Positions 12,137 to 20,563 of a DNA stretch of 64,000 bases are shown piece after piece; position 1 is the first letter of the stretch, and each line of letters opens with the position of its first letter. Source of the DNA: CAXSBR01 sp964236495 (lineage in GTDB: Bacteria > Actinomycetota > Actinomycetes > Mycobacteriales > Jatrophihabitantaceae); the NCBI GenBank assembly GCA_964236495.1, contig CAXSBR010000001.1, positions 62,001 through 126,000 of the forward strand, read 5' to 3'. The translations under genes were made by a program, and so were the position numbers. Under the pieces are notes generated by a model, which made no database searches, was not told the origin of the DNA, and saw only the letters and a program-made list of their open reading frames with translations.

Positions 12137-12511
12137 ATGCCTACGATCCAGCAATTGGTCCGTAAGGGCCGTGAAGACAAGACGACGAAGACCAAGACGC
12201 CGGCTCTGAGAAGCTCACCCCAGCGCCGTGGTGTCTGCACGCGGGTTTACACCACGACCCCGAAGAAGCCGAACTCCGCCCTGCGCAAGGTGGCTCGCGT
12301 TCGCCTTACCAGTGGCGTCGAAGTCACCGCATACATCCCCGGTGTCGGCCACAACCTCCAGGAGCACTCCATCGTGCTCGTGCGCGGTGGCCGGGTGAAG
12401 GACCTCCCCGGCGTTCGCTACAAAATCATTCGCGGCTCCCTGGACACCCAAGGGGTGCGCAACCGCAAGCAGGGACGCAGCAAGTACGGCGCCAAGAAAG
12501 AGAAGTCTTGA
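12137..12511 (+). CDS. rpsL: 30S ribosomal protein S12
   Basis: A 124-residue S12 protein of the decoding centre, opening the str operon (rpsL-rpsG-fusA-tuf). The loops TTTPKKPNSALRK and GGRVKDLPGVRY have lysines at the two classic streptomycin positions, so no known resistance substitution is seen. The start is the ATG of MPTIQQLVRKG. An AGGAG lies about 12 bases upstream, a rather long spacing. The stop codon overlaps a small bridging ORF by one base (TGATG). Confidence 0.99.
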   Translation: MPTIQQLVRKGREDKTTKTKTPALRSSPQRRGVCTRVYTTTPKKPNSALRKVARVRLTSGVEVTAYIPGVGHNLQEHSIVLVRGGRVKDLPGVRYKIIRGSLDTQGVRNRKQGRSKYGAKKEKS

Positions 12512-12543
12512 TGAGCGCTCGCGCGAAGAACGAGGAGATTTAG
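12511..12543 (+). CDS. Mini-ORF bridging rpsL and rpsG (10 aa)
   Basis: MSARAKNEEI begins on the last base of the rpsL stop codon and ends one base before the rpsG start. Its last codons carry the GAGGAG ribosome-binding site of rpsG. This suits termination-reinitiation coupling. A similar block precedes rpsJ. Expression is not shown; it could be simply a spacer. Confidence 0.35.
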   Translation: MSARAKNEEI

Positions 12544-12544
12544 T

Positions 12545-13015
12545 ATGCCCCGCAAGGGACCCGCCCCGAAGCGGCCACTGGTCATCGATCCCGTTTACAC
12601 ATCGCCCCTGGTCACCCAGCTGGTGAACAAGGTGCTGCTCGACGGCAAGCGCTCTGTTGCAGAGCGGATCGTCTACGGCGCACTGGAAGGTGCGCGGGAT
12701 AAGTCCGGCGGCGATCCGGTGATCGTGCTCAAGCGTGCGCTGGACAACGTCAAGCCGACCCTGGAGGTCAAGAGCCGTCGCGTCGGTGGCGCCACCTATC
12801 AGGTGCCCGTCGACGTCAAGGCCAACCGGCAGACGACTCTGGCGCTGCGGTGGCTGGTCAGCTACTCCCGGCAGCGCCGCGAGAAGACCATGACCGAGCG
12901 GTTGATGAACGAGTTGCTCGACGCGAGCAACGGCCTCGGCGCCAGCGTCAAGCGTCGCGAGGACATGCACAAGATGGCTGAGTCCAACAAGGCCTTCGCG
13001 CACTACCGCTGGTAG
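12545..13015 (+). CDS. rpsG: 30S ribosomal protein S7
   Basis: A 156-residue S7 protein, the primary 16S rRNA-binding protein that organises the 30S head. The start MPRKGPAPKR and end ESNKAFAHYRW are the usual actinobacterial termini. The ATG at 12545 follows GAGGAG. It is second in the str operon, 74 bases before fusA. Confidence 0.99.
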   Translation: MPRKGPAPKRPLVIDPVYTSPLVTQLVNKVLLDGKRSVAERIVYGALEGARDKSGGDPVIVLKRALDNVKPTLEVKSRRVGGATYQVPVDVKANRQTTLALRWLVSYSRQRREKTMTERLMNELLDASNGLGASVKRREDMHKMAESNKAFAHYRW

Positions 13016-13089
13016 TCCTACCGCCCGAGCCTCGGGCGAACCAAGCTTGATCAGATCGCGGCGTACAGCTGCAAAGATGAGAAGGAACG

Positions 13090-15186
13090 ATGGCTGACAA
13101 CGCCGTGCTTGCCAAGACCCGCAACATCGGGATCATGGCGCACATCGACGCGGGCAAGACCACGACCACCGAGCGCATCCTGTACTACACCGGCGTCAAC
13201 TACAAGATCGGTGAAGTGCACGACGGCGGCGCCACGATGGACTGGATGGAGCAGGAGCAGGAACGCGGCATCACGATCACGTCGGCTGCGACGAAGTGTT
13301 TCTGGGACGGCTACGCGATCAACATCATCGACACCCCGGGCCACGTCGACTTCACCGTCGAGGTGGAGCGCTCGCTGCGCGTCCTCGACGGTGCAGTAGC
13401 GGTGTACGACGGTGTGGCGGGCGTCGAGCCTCAGACCGAAACGGTGTGGCGCCAGGCGGACAAGTACAACGTGCCGCGTATGTGCTTTGTCAACAAGCTC
13501 GACCGCACCGGTGCCGACTTCTTCCGCTGTGTCCAGATGATGAAGGACCGGCTCAACGCCAACGTCCTCGTCCTGCAGCTGCCGATCGGCAACGAAGGCG
13601 ACTTCATCGGCGTTGTCGACCTGGTGGAGATGCGCGCGCTGACGTGGCGCGGTGAAACTGCGTTGGGCGAAAAGTTCAACATCGAGGCGATCCCGACCGA
13701 CCTGGTCGATCAAGCCAACGAGTACCGCGAGACGCTTCTCGAGACATTGGCCGACGTCGACGATGAGATCGCCGAGGCGTTCCTCGAGGGCGAGGACATC
13801 AGCGTCGAGACGTTGAAGGCGGCGATCCGCCGGGCCACAATCGCGGACAAGATCAACCCGGTGCTTACCGGCTCGGCTTTCAAGAACAAGGGCGTTCAGC
13901 CGATGCTGGACGCCGTTGTGGACTACCTGCCCTCACCACTGGACGTCGACCACGTCACCGGCACGCTCATGGACGGTGTCACCCCGGTGGAGCGCAAGAG
14001 CAGCGAGGACGAGCCGCTCTCCGCGCTGGCCTTCAAGATCGCGACCGATCCACACCTGGGCAAGCTGACCTTCGTGCGCATCTACTCCGGCGTGCTGGAT
14101 AACGGCTCGCAGGTGCTGAACTCGACGAAGGACCGCAAGGAGCGCATCGGCAAGATCTACCAGATGCACGCCAACAAGCGTGAGGAGATGCCTCGCGCGG
14201 GTGCGGGCGACATCATCGCTGTCGCGGGACTGAAGCAGACGACAACCGGTGACACGTTGGCTGATCCCCAAAAGCCCGTGATCCTGGAGTCGATGACGTT
14301 CCCCGATCCAGTCATCAATGTCGCCATCGAGCCCAAGACCAAGAGCGACCAGGAAAAGCTCGGCGTGGCTATTCAGAAGCTGGCCGAAGAAGACCCCACG
14401 TTCCAGGTCCAGAACGACGAAGAGACCGGCCAGACCATTATCAAGGGGATGGGCGAGCTCCACCTGGAAATCCTTGTCGATCGCATGCGCCGCGAGTTCA
14501 AGGTCGAAGCAAACGTCGGCAAGCCGCAGGTGGCCTACCGCGAGACGATCAAGCGGGTCGTCGAGCGGGAGGACTACACCCATAAGAAGCAGACCGGTGG
14601 GTCGGGCCAGTTTGCCAAGGTGCAGATCCGGCTCGAGCCGCTGGAAATGACGACCGACAGCCCCATTTATGAGTTCGTCAATGATGTGAGCGGTGGCCGT
14701 ATCCCACGGGAGTACATCCCCTCGGTGGACGCCGGAGCACAGGAGGCCATGCAATATGGCATTCTGGCCGGCTATCCGTTGGTCGGTGTCAAGATGACGC
14801 TGCTCGACGGTGGCTACCACGAGGTCGACTCCTCGGAAATGGCGTTCAAGATTGCAGGCTCCATCGTTTTCAAGAACGCCGCCCGCAAGGCCAACCCGGT
14901 GCTGCTCGAGCCGATGATGGCTGTGGAAGTCACCACGCCCGAGGAGAACATGGGCGAAGTGATCGGCGATCTCAACTCCCGGCGAGGTCAGATCCAGGCC
15001 ATGGAGGAGCGCAGCGGCATTCGCGTCGTGAGGGCGCTGGTACCGCTGTCGGAGATGTTCGGGTACGTCGGTGACCTGCGCAGCAAGACGCAGGGCCGGG
15101 CTAACTACTCGATGCAGTTCGACAGCTACGCCGAGGTACCGGGCAACGTAGCCAAGGAGATCATCGCGAAGGTGAATGGCGAGTGA
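13090..15186 (+). CDS. fusA: Elongation factor G
   Basis: A 698-residue translocation GTPase. The P-loop AHIDAGKT is at residues 17-24, followed by the DTPGH and NKLD motifs and the usual domains II-V. The start ATG 13090 has AAGGA upstream. The last 24 bases, encoding the C-terminal IAKVNGE and the stop, are followed by an imperfect 26-bp tandem copy out of frame, which looks like a recent slippage duplication. Confidence 0.99.
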   Translation: MADNAVLAKTRNIGIMAHIDAGKTTTTERILYYTGVNYKIGEVHDGGATMDWMEQEQERGITITSAATKCFWDGYAINIIDTPGHVDFTVEVERSLRVLDGAVAVYDGVAGVEPQTETVWRQADKYNVPRMCFVNKLDRTGADFFRCVQMMKDRLNANVLVLQLPIGNEGDFIGVVDLVEMRALTWRGETALGEKFNIEAIPTDLVDQANEYRETLLETLADVDDEIAEAFLEGEDISVETLKAAIRRATIADKINPVLTGSAFKNKGVQPMLDAVVDYLPSPLDVDHVTGTLMDGVTPVERKSSEDEPLSALAFKIATDPHLGKLTFVRIYSGVLDNGSQVLNSTKDRKERIGKIYQMHANKREEMPRAGAGDIIAVAGLKQTTTGDTLADPQKPVILESMTFPDPVINVAIEPKTKSDQEKLGVAIQKLAEEDPTFQVQNDEETGQTIIKGMGELHLEILVDRMRREFKVEANVGKPQVAYRETIKRVVEREDYTHKKQTGGSGQFAKVQIRLEPLEMTTDSPIYEFVNDVSGGRIPREYIPSVDAGAQEAMQYGILAGYPLVGVKMTLLDGGYHEVDSSEMAFKIAGSIVFKNAARKANPVLLEPMMAVEVTTPEENMGEVIGDLNSRRGQIQAMEERSGIRVVRALVPLSEMFGYVGDLRSKTQGRANYSMQFDSYAEVPGNVAKEIIAKVNGE

Positions 15187-15212
15187 GCGTCGCGAAGGTG
15201 AACGGCGAGTAG
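15163..15212 (+). repeat. 26-bp tandem duplication of the fusA 3' end
   Basis: The segment 15163-15186, which ends with the fusA stop, recurs at 15189-15212 with a few substitutions. It again reads (V)AKVNGE-stop, but in a different frame because the period is 26. It is non-coding in its present position. Confidence 0.75.
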
Positions 15213-15309
15213 CACGGTTCGGCCCAGCACCATCCAGATTTGAATACACAAGTAGTCATCCAGCCGGACCAAGAAGACCGGCGCCAGCAAAGAAGGAAAG
15301 GGACCCACA

Positions 15310-16503
15310 GTGGCCAAGGCGAAATTCGAGCGCACCAAGCCGCACGTCAACATCGGCACCATCGGTCACATCGACCACGGCAAGACGACGTTGACCGCTG
15401 CCATCACGAAGGTGCTGCACGACAAGTACCCGACCCTCAACCAGGCCTCGCGATTTGACGAGATCGACAAGGCGCCGGAAGAGAAGCAGCGCGGTATCAC
15501 GATCAACATCTCGCACGTGGAGTACCAGACCGAAAAGCGCCACTATGCCCACGTGGACGCTCCGGGCCACGCCGACTACATCAAGAACATGATCACCGGT
15601 GCGGCGCAGATGGACGGCGCCATTCTGGTGGTCGCGGCGACCGACGGTCCGATGCCGCAGACCAAGGAGCACGTTCTGCTTGCCCGCCAGGTCGGCGTGC
15701 CCTACATCTTGGTCGCGCTGAACAAGGTTGACATGGTTGACGACGAAGAGATTCTCGAGCTGGTCGAGCTCGAGGTCCGCGAGCTGCTCAACCAGTACGA
15801 GTTCGACGGCGACGACGCTCCGATCATCCGGGTGTCGGCGCTGAAGGCACTCGAGGGCGACGCGGAGTGGGCCGAGAAGATCGTCGAGCTGATGGACGCT
15901 GTCGACGAGTCGGTGCCCCAGCCCGAGCGCGACACCGAGAAGCCGTTCCTCATGCCTGTCGAGGACGTGTTCACCATTACCGGTCGTGGCACCGTGGTCA
16001 CCGGGCGCATCGAGCGCGGTGTGCTCAAGGTCAACGAGACCGTCGAGATCGTGGGCATCCACCCCACCAAGCAGACGACGACTGTGACCGGCATCGAGAT
16101 GTTCCGCAAGCTGCTCGACGAGGGTCAGGCCGGCGAGAACGTGGGCCTGCTGCTTCGTGGCATCAAGCGCGAGGACGTCGAGCGGGGCCAGGTCGTCATC
16201 AAGCCGGGTACCACCACGCCGCACACCGACTTCGAGGCGAATGTTTACATTCTGTCGAAGGACGAGGGTGGCCGGCACACGCCGTTCTTCAACAACTACC
16301 GCCCGCAGTTCTACTTCCGCACTACCGATGTCACCGGCGTCGTCACGCTGCCAGAGGGCACCGAAATGGTCATGCCCGGCGACAACACCGAGATGACGGT
16401 CGCGCTTATCCAGCCGATCGCCATGGAGGACGGCCTGCGCTTCGCCATCCGCGAGGGATCGCGCACCGTCGGGGCGGGTCGGGTTACCAAGATCGTCAAG
16501 TAG
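15310..16503 (+). CDS. tuf: Elongation factor Tu
   Basis: A 397-residue GTPase that delivers aminoacyl-tRNA. GHIDHGKT is at residues 19-26, followed by DAPGH and NKVD, then the beta-barrel domains 2 and 3. The start is GTG 15310 (MAKAKFERTKPHVN) with AAGGAAAGG upstream. It is last in the str operon, with a 123-base gap after fusA. Confidence 0.99.
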   Translation: MAKAKFERTKPHVNIGTIGHIDHGKTTLTAAITKVLHDKYPTLNQASRFDEIDKAPEEKQRGITINISHVEYQTEKRHYAHVDAPGHADYIKNMITGAAQMDGAILVVAATDGPMPQTKEHVLLARQVGVPYILVALNKVDMVDDEEILELVELEVRELLNQYEFDGDDAPIIRVSALKALEGDAEWAEKIVELMDAVDESVPQPERDTEKPFLMPVEDVFTITGRGTVVTGRIERGVLKVNETVEIVGIHPTKQTTTVTGIEMFRKLLDEGQAGENVGLLLRGIKREDVERGQVVIKPGTTTPHTDFEANVYILSKDEGGRHTPFFNNYRPQFYFRTTDVTGVVTLPEGTEMVMPGDNTEMTVALIQPIAMEDGLRFAIREGSRTVGAGRVTKIVK

Positions 16504-16581
16504 AGCGAAATGAACGCGCCGGTTGACCCGTTCGGGTGTTGTTTCGTCGGCGCGGCTGTCTTTTCGTAGAACTCGGCAAGA

Positions 16582-16634
16582 CTCACCCAGGTGCACCGGT
16601 TCGACAACCAGTGGTTGCGATCCACCTGGGTGAG
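16582..16634 (+). promoter_or_regulatory. S10-operon leader hairpin
   Basis: A perfect 12-bp stem (16582-16593 with 16623-16634) is extended by a short outer stem (CGGC/GCCG). Inside it is a small hairpin, CAACCA-G-TGGTTG (16604-16616). It lies in the 288-base tuf-rpsJ gap. It may be a terminator of tuf or a regulatory leader of the S10 operon. No clear promoter was found next to it. Confidence 0.45.
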
Positions 16635-16763
16635 CTCGCCGGGGTTAATGCTCCGGTCTACCTGGCTGAGAGCTTGAACCTGATATGCGCTCAACAGAGG
16701 ACGAGGATTATGCGAGTGAGGATCGCAGGCGCGTTAGCGCCGAGGACCGGAACGAGCCGACTG

Positions 16764-16790
16764 ATGAGCGCTTTCGCGAAGAGGATTTGA
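16764..16790 (+). CDS. Mini-ORF before rpsJ (8 aa)
   Basis: MSAFAKRI ends one base before the rpsJ ATG. The same frame is open back to an ATG at 16710 (26 aa). The DNA from 16762 to 16794 resembles the block before rpsG (12509-12547), including the GAAGAGGA ribosome-binding region. Low confidence that a peptide is made. Confidence 0.3.
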   Translation: MSAFAKRI

Positions 16791-16791
16791 T

Positions 16792-17097
16792 ATGGCGGGA
16801 CAGAAGATTCGCATCCGGCTCAAGGCCTACGACCACGAAGCCATCGACGCAAGCGCGCGCAAGATCGTCGAGACTGTGACCCGCACGGGTGCTCGGGTGG
16901 TCGGTCCGGTGCCGCTGCCGACGGAGAACAACATCTACTGCGTCATCCGTTCGCCGCACAAGTACAAAGACAGTCGCGAGCACTTCGAGATGCGCACGCA
17001 CAAGCGGCTCATCGACATCCTCGACCCGACGCCCAAGACGGTGGACGCGCTGATGCGCATCGACCTGCCGGCCAGCGTCGACGTCAACATTCAGTAG
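16792..17097 (+). CDS. rpsJ: 30S ribosomal protein S10
   Basis: A 101-residue S10 protein, head of the S10 operon and also the NusE transcription antitermination factor. The sequence MAGQKIRIRLKAYDHE and the C-terminal DLPASVDVNIQ are typical. The ATG at 16792 follows AAGAGGA. Confidence 0.99.
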   Translation: MAGQKIRIRLKAYDHEAIDASARKIVETVTRTGARVVGPVPLPTENNIYCVIRSPHKYKDSREHFEMRTHKRLIDILDPTPKTVDALMRIDLPASVDVNIQ

Positions 17098-17131
17098 ATC
17101 CACCGGACCCGACAGGCGAGATTGCTTCCCC

Positions 17132-17788
17132 ATGGCTAACAACACGAAGCGCGAATTCCGCGGCGTGCTGGGCGAAAAGCTCGGCATGACGCAGGTGTTC
17201 GACGAGAACAATCGGATCGTTCCGGTGACCGTCGTCAAGGCGGGACCCTGCGTGGTAACTCAGATTCGCACCGAGGACAAAGACGGCTACAGCGCCGTCC
17301 AACTCGCCTACGGCGCGATCGACCCACGCAAGGTGAACAAGCCCGACGCCGGTCAGTTCAAGGCAGCCGGTGTCACGCCCCGCCGCCACGTCGTCGAGCT
17401 GCGTACCGACACCGTCGCCGACTACGAACTCGGCCAGGAAATCGGAGCCGATGTCTTCGCCGACGGTGCTGAGGTCGACGTGACGGGCACGACCAAGGGC
17501 AAGGGTTATGCCGGCGTCATGAAGCGGCACGGCTTCAAGGGCTTGGGCTCCTCGCATGGTGTGCACCGCGTGCACCGCAAGCCCGGGTCCATCGGTGGCT
17601 GCGCCACGCCAGGGCGCGTCTTCAAGGGCATGCGGATGGCAGGGCGCATGGGGCATGCGCAGCAGACGACGTTGAGCCTGCACGTCCAGAAAGTGGACGT
17701 CGAACGTGGATTGCTGCTCATCAAGGGCGCCGTTCCCGGACCGCGTGGGGCCATCATCCTCGTTCGCAACGCCGTGAAGGGAGCCTGA
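17132..17788 (+). CDS. rplC: 50S ribosomal protein L3
   Basis: A 218-residue L3 protein that binds near the peptidyl transferase centre. The segment FKGLGSSHGVHRVHRKPGS is the characteristic conserved loop. The start ATG 17132 follows rpsJ by 34 bases, and rplD begins two bases after the stop. Confidence 0.99.
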   Translation: MANNTKREFRGVLGEKLGMTQVFDENNRIVPVTVVKAGPCVVTQIRTEDKDGYSAVQLAYGAIDPRKVNKPDAGQFKAAGVTPRRHVVELRTDTVADYELGQEIGADVFADGAEVDVTGTTKGKGYAGVMKRHGFKGLGSSHGVHRVHRKPGSIGGCATPGRVFKGMRMAGRMGHAQQTTLSLHVQKVDVERGLLLIKGAVPGPRGAIILVRNAVKGA

Positions 17789-17790
17789 CG

Positions 17791-18624
17791 ATGACTACCA
17801 CGGTCGACATCCAGAACCCGGTGACCTCCGACGCGGCGACGCAATCGGTCGAGTTGCCGGCTGAAATCTTTGACATCGACGCCAACGTCGCGTTGATCCA
17901 CCAGGTCGTCGTTGCCCAGCTGGCCGCGGCCCGCCAGGGCACGCATGCAACGAAGACCCGCGACCAGGTCCGCGGTGGAGGCAAGAAGCCTTATCGCCAG
18001 AAGGGCACCGGGCGCGCTCGCCAGGGCTCGACGCGGGCGCCGCAGTTCGTCGGCGGCGGTGTCGTTCATGGCCCGCAGCCGCGCGACTACGAGCAGCGCA
18101 CACCGAAGAAGATGAAGGCTGCTGCCCTGCGGCAGGCGCTGTCAGACCGGGCCCGCAACGGTCGCGTGCACGTCGTCACGTCGTTGGTGGAGGGAACGCT
18201 GCCCAGCACTAAAGCTGCCGCCGCGTCTATTTCCGCGGTGAGTACAGCCAAGCACGTGTTGGTGGTGGCTGCACGTAACGATGAGCAGAGCTGGAAGAGC
18301 CTGCGCAACGTAGACACCGTGCACGTGCTCGAGCCGGGCCAGCTGAACACCTACGACGTGCTCGTCAGCGATGACGTGGTGTTCCTGCAGGACGCCCTCG
18401 AGCTGTTCGTCCAGACCCGCGGGAATGGTGCGACATTGAGCGTCGGCGCTGCGAGCACTACGGCCGCGACGACGGTGGTTGAGCCTGCGCCTGCACAGGC
18501 GCCCTTGGTTGTGACGCCCCAGGTGGAGACGTCCCAGGTCGAGACGCCCCAGGTCGAGACGCTTCCGGGTACGACGTCAGCCGACGTCGCGCCGGGCGTT
18601 GCTGACGAGAGCGAGGAACGCTGA
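17791..18624 (+). CDS. rplD: 50S ribosomal protein L4 with C-terminal extension
   Basis: L4 lines the exit tunnel. Here the protein has 277 residues, about 60 more than usual. The conserved core ends near residue 215, with the RGGGKKPYRQKGTGRARQG loop around residues 65-83. The tail is Ala/Thr/Val/Glu-rich and contains QVETS, QVETP and QVETL in series, encoded by a 15-bp tandem repeat (18520-18564). The tail probably hangs free on the subunit surface. The stop codon shares a base with the rplW start. Confidence 0.97.
   Translation: MTTTVDIQNPVTSDAATQSVELPAEIFDIDANVALIHQVVVAQLAAARQGTHATKTRDQVRGGGKKPYRQKGTGRARQGSTRAPQFVGGGVVHGPQPRDYEQRTPKKMKAAALRQALSDRARNGRVHVVTSLVEGTLPSTKAAAASISAVSTAKHVLVVAARNDEQSWKSLRNVDTVHVLEPGQLNTYDVLVSDDVVFLQDALELFVQTRGNGATLSVGAASTTAATTVVEPAPAQAPLVVTPQVETSQVETPQVETLPGTTSADVAPGVADESEER
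18520..18564 (+). repeat. 15-bp tandem repeat in the rplD tail
   Basis: Three units of 15 bp, each encoding QVET plus one variable residue, with a degenerate fourth unit just upstream. This is one of several 15-bp tandem repeats in the window. Confidence 0.8.
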
Positions 18625-18911
18625 TGTTCGACGACCACCGTGACGTGTTGCTCGCTCCGGTCATCTCGGAGAAGAGCTATGGGCTGCTGGACCGGAACAA
18701 GTACACCTTCGAGGTGCACCCGGATTCCAACAAGACCCAGATCAAGATTGCTGTCGAGAAGGTGTTCAACGTCAAGGTTCTAGACGTCAACACGCTCAAT
18801 CGGCAGGGCAAGCGCAAGCGCACCCGCTCTGGCTTCGGCCGGCGCAAGAGCGTGAAGCGTGCCATCGTCACCGTCGCTGCCGGCGACCGTATCGACGTGT
18901 TTGGGGCCTGA
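18624..18911 (+). CDS. rplW: 50S ribosomal protein L23
   Basis: A 95-residue L23 protein at the tunnel exit, the docking site for trigger factor and SRP. The motif DVLLAPVISEKSYGLL at the N-terminus is typical. The ATG overlaps the rplD stop by one base (TGATG), so translation is probably coupled. Confidence 0.98.
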   Translation: MFDDHRDVLLAPVISEKSYGLLDRNKYTFEVHPDSNKTQIKIAVEKVFNVKVLDVNTLNRQGKRKRTRSGFGRRKSVKRAIVTVAAGDRIDVFGA

Positions 18912-18917
18912 TCGATC

Positions 18918-19754
18918 ATGGGAATTCGCAAGTACAAACCGACTACGCCGGGTCGCCGTGGCTCGAGCGTCGCAGACTTCGTGGAGCTGACCCGCTCTAC
19001 GCCTGAGAAGTCGCTGGTCCGTCCGTTACACAGCAAGGGCGGGCGCAACAACAGCGGACGAATAACGACTCGTCACCAGGGCGGCGGCCACAAGCGCGCC
19101 TACCGATTGATCGACTTCCGTCGGCACGACAAGGACGGCGTGCTGGCCAAGGTCGCACACATCGAGTACGACCCGAACCGAACTGCGCGGATCGCACTGC
19201 TCCATTACGCCGACGGGGACAAGCGCTACATTCTTGCTCCGCGGGCTCTCAAGCAGGGCGATCAGATCGAGAACGGCCCGGCAGCTGACATCAAGCCGGG
19301 CAACTCGCTGCCACTGCGCAACATTCCGGTCGGTACGACGGTGCATGCCATCGAGCTGCGCCCCGGCGGTGGTGCGAAGATCGCTCGTTCGGCCGGCTCG
19401 AGCGTGCAGCTGGTGGCCAAGGAAGGCATGTTCGCCCAGCTGCGGATGCCCTCGGGCGAGATCCGCAATGTCGACGTGCGCTGCCGCGCCACGATCGGCG
19501 AGGTCGGCAACGCCGAGCAGTCCAACATCAACTGGGGCAAGGCTGGGCGCATGCGCTGGAAGGGCAAACGTCCCAGCGTTCGCGGTGTCGCCATGAACCC
19601 GGTGGACCACCCGCACGGTGGTGGTGAGGGCAAGACCTCCGGCGGTCGCCACCCGGTAAACCCGGCCGGCAAGCCCGAGGGACGCACTCGTCGTCCTAAC
19701 AAGCCCAGCGACAAGCTCATCGTCCGTCGTCGTCGCGCGAACAAGAAGAGGTAG
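18918..19754 (+). CDS. rplB: 50S ribosomal protein L2
   Basis: A 278-residue L2 protein needed for subunit association and the peptidyl transferase centre. The conserved C-terminal motif HPHGGGEGKTSGGRHPVNP contains the functionally important histidine. The ATG at 18918 lies six bases after rplW. Confidence 0.99.
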   Translation: MGIRKYKPTTPGRRGSSVADFVELTRSTPEKSLVRPLHSKGGRNNSGRITTRHQGGGHKRAYRLIDFRRHDKDGVLAKVAHIEYDPNRTARIALLHYADGDKRYILAPRALKQGDQIENGPAADIKPGNSLPLRNIPVGTTVHAIELRPGGGAKIARSAGSSVQLVAKEGMFAQLRMPSGEIRNVDVRCRATIGEVGNAEQSNINWGKAGRMRWKGKRPSVRGVAMNPVDHPHGGGEGKTSGGRHPVNPAGKPEGRTRRPNKPSDKLIVRRRRANKKR

Positions 19755-19759
19755 CACTG

Positions 19760-20041
19760 ATGCCCCGCTCGCTCAAAAAGGGTCCGTTCGTCGACGACCA
19801 CCTGCTGAAGAAGGTCGACGTCCAGAACGACGCCGGCACCAAGACTGTGATCAAGACCTGGTCGCGCCGCTCGACAGTGATTCCCGACATGCTCGGTCAC
19901 ACGATTGCAGTGCACGACGGCCGCAAGCACGTTCCGGTTTTCGTCACCGAAGGCATGGTCGGGCACAAGCTCGGTGAATTCGCTCCTACCCGCACGTTCC
20001 GTGGGCACATCAGAGACGATCGGCGCTCTCGTCGCGTTTGA
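19760..20041 (+). CDS. rpsS: 30S ribosomal protein S19
   Basis: A 93-residue S19 protein of the 30S head. MPRSLKKGPFVDDHLLKK is the standard N-terminus. It starts five bases after the rplB stop. A 114-base spacer separates it from rplV. Confidence 0.99.
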   Translation: MPRSLKKGPFVDDHLLKKVDVQNDAGTKTVIKTWSRRSTVIPDMLGHTIAVHDGRKHVPVFVTEGMVGHKLGEFAPTRTFRGHIRDDRRSRRV

Positions 20042-20155
20042 TCGTCAAGGCCAGGCCGCAAGCATGGAGCGGTGCGGCGAAGGAGCATCCGCAACGCGGA
20101 TGTGGCACCACCACCCAGGGCACTACCGAATAGAAGTAAGGACACAGAAGCAGCG

Positions 20156-20563
20156 ATGGCAGCTAACGATATCGACGACGACGTCGTCCGCACCGCGTTT
20201 GCGCGGGCGATCAACGTACGCGTCACCCCGATGAAGGCGCGGCGCGTAGTCGCGTTGATCCGCGACCTGCCCGCGCAGGATGCGCTGAACGTGCTCAAGT
20301 TCGCCCCGCAGGCGGCCAGCGAGCCGGTCGCGAAGGTCCTGGCCAGCGCGATTGCCAACGCAGAGCACAACTTTTCTCTGGACCCGCAGACCTTGCTCGT
20401 CTCGAGCGCGTATGTGGATGAAGGGCCGACGATGAAACGTTTTCGGCCGCGCGCCCAGGGTCGGGCAGCACGCATCAACAAGCGCACCAGCCACATCACC
20501 ATCGAGGTGGAGAGCGTCGAACGCCTCGCCTCGGCCGCCAGCAGGAAGGGACGGACTCGCTGA
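20156..20563 (+). CDS. rplV: 50S ribosomal protein L22
   Basis: A 135-residue L22 protein lining the exit tunnel. The beta-hairpin segment GPTMKRFRPRAQGRA is present. I chose ATG 20156; the AAGGA upstream is about 14 bases away, which is long, and the frame is open further upstream through GTG codons, so a longer N-terminus is possible. The stop shares a base with the rpsC start. Confidence 0.97.
   Translation: MAANDIDDDVVRTAFARAINVRVTPMKARRVVALIRDLPAQDALNVLKFAPQAASEPVAKVLASAIANAEHNFSLDPQTLLVSSAYVDEGPTMKRFRPRAQGRAARINKRTSHITIEVESVERLASAASRKGRTR

Noticed and set aside
12257..12430. Streptomycin-resistance substitutions in S12
   Set aside because: Both critical lysines (in PKKPNS and GRVKDLPG) are the wild-type residues.
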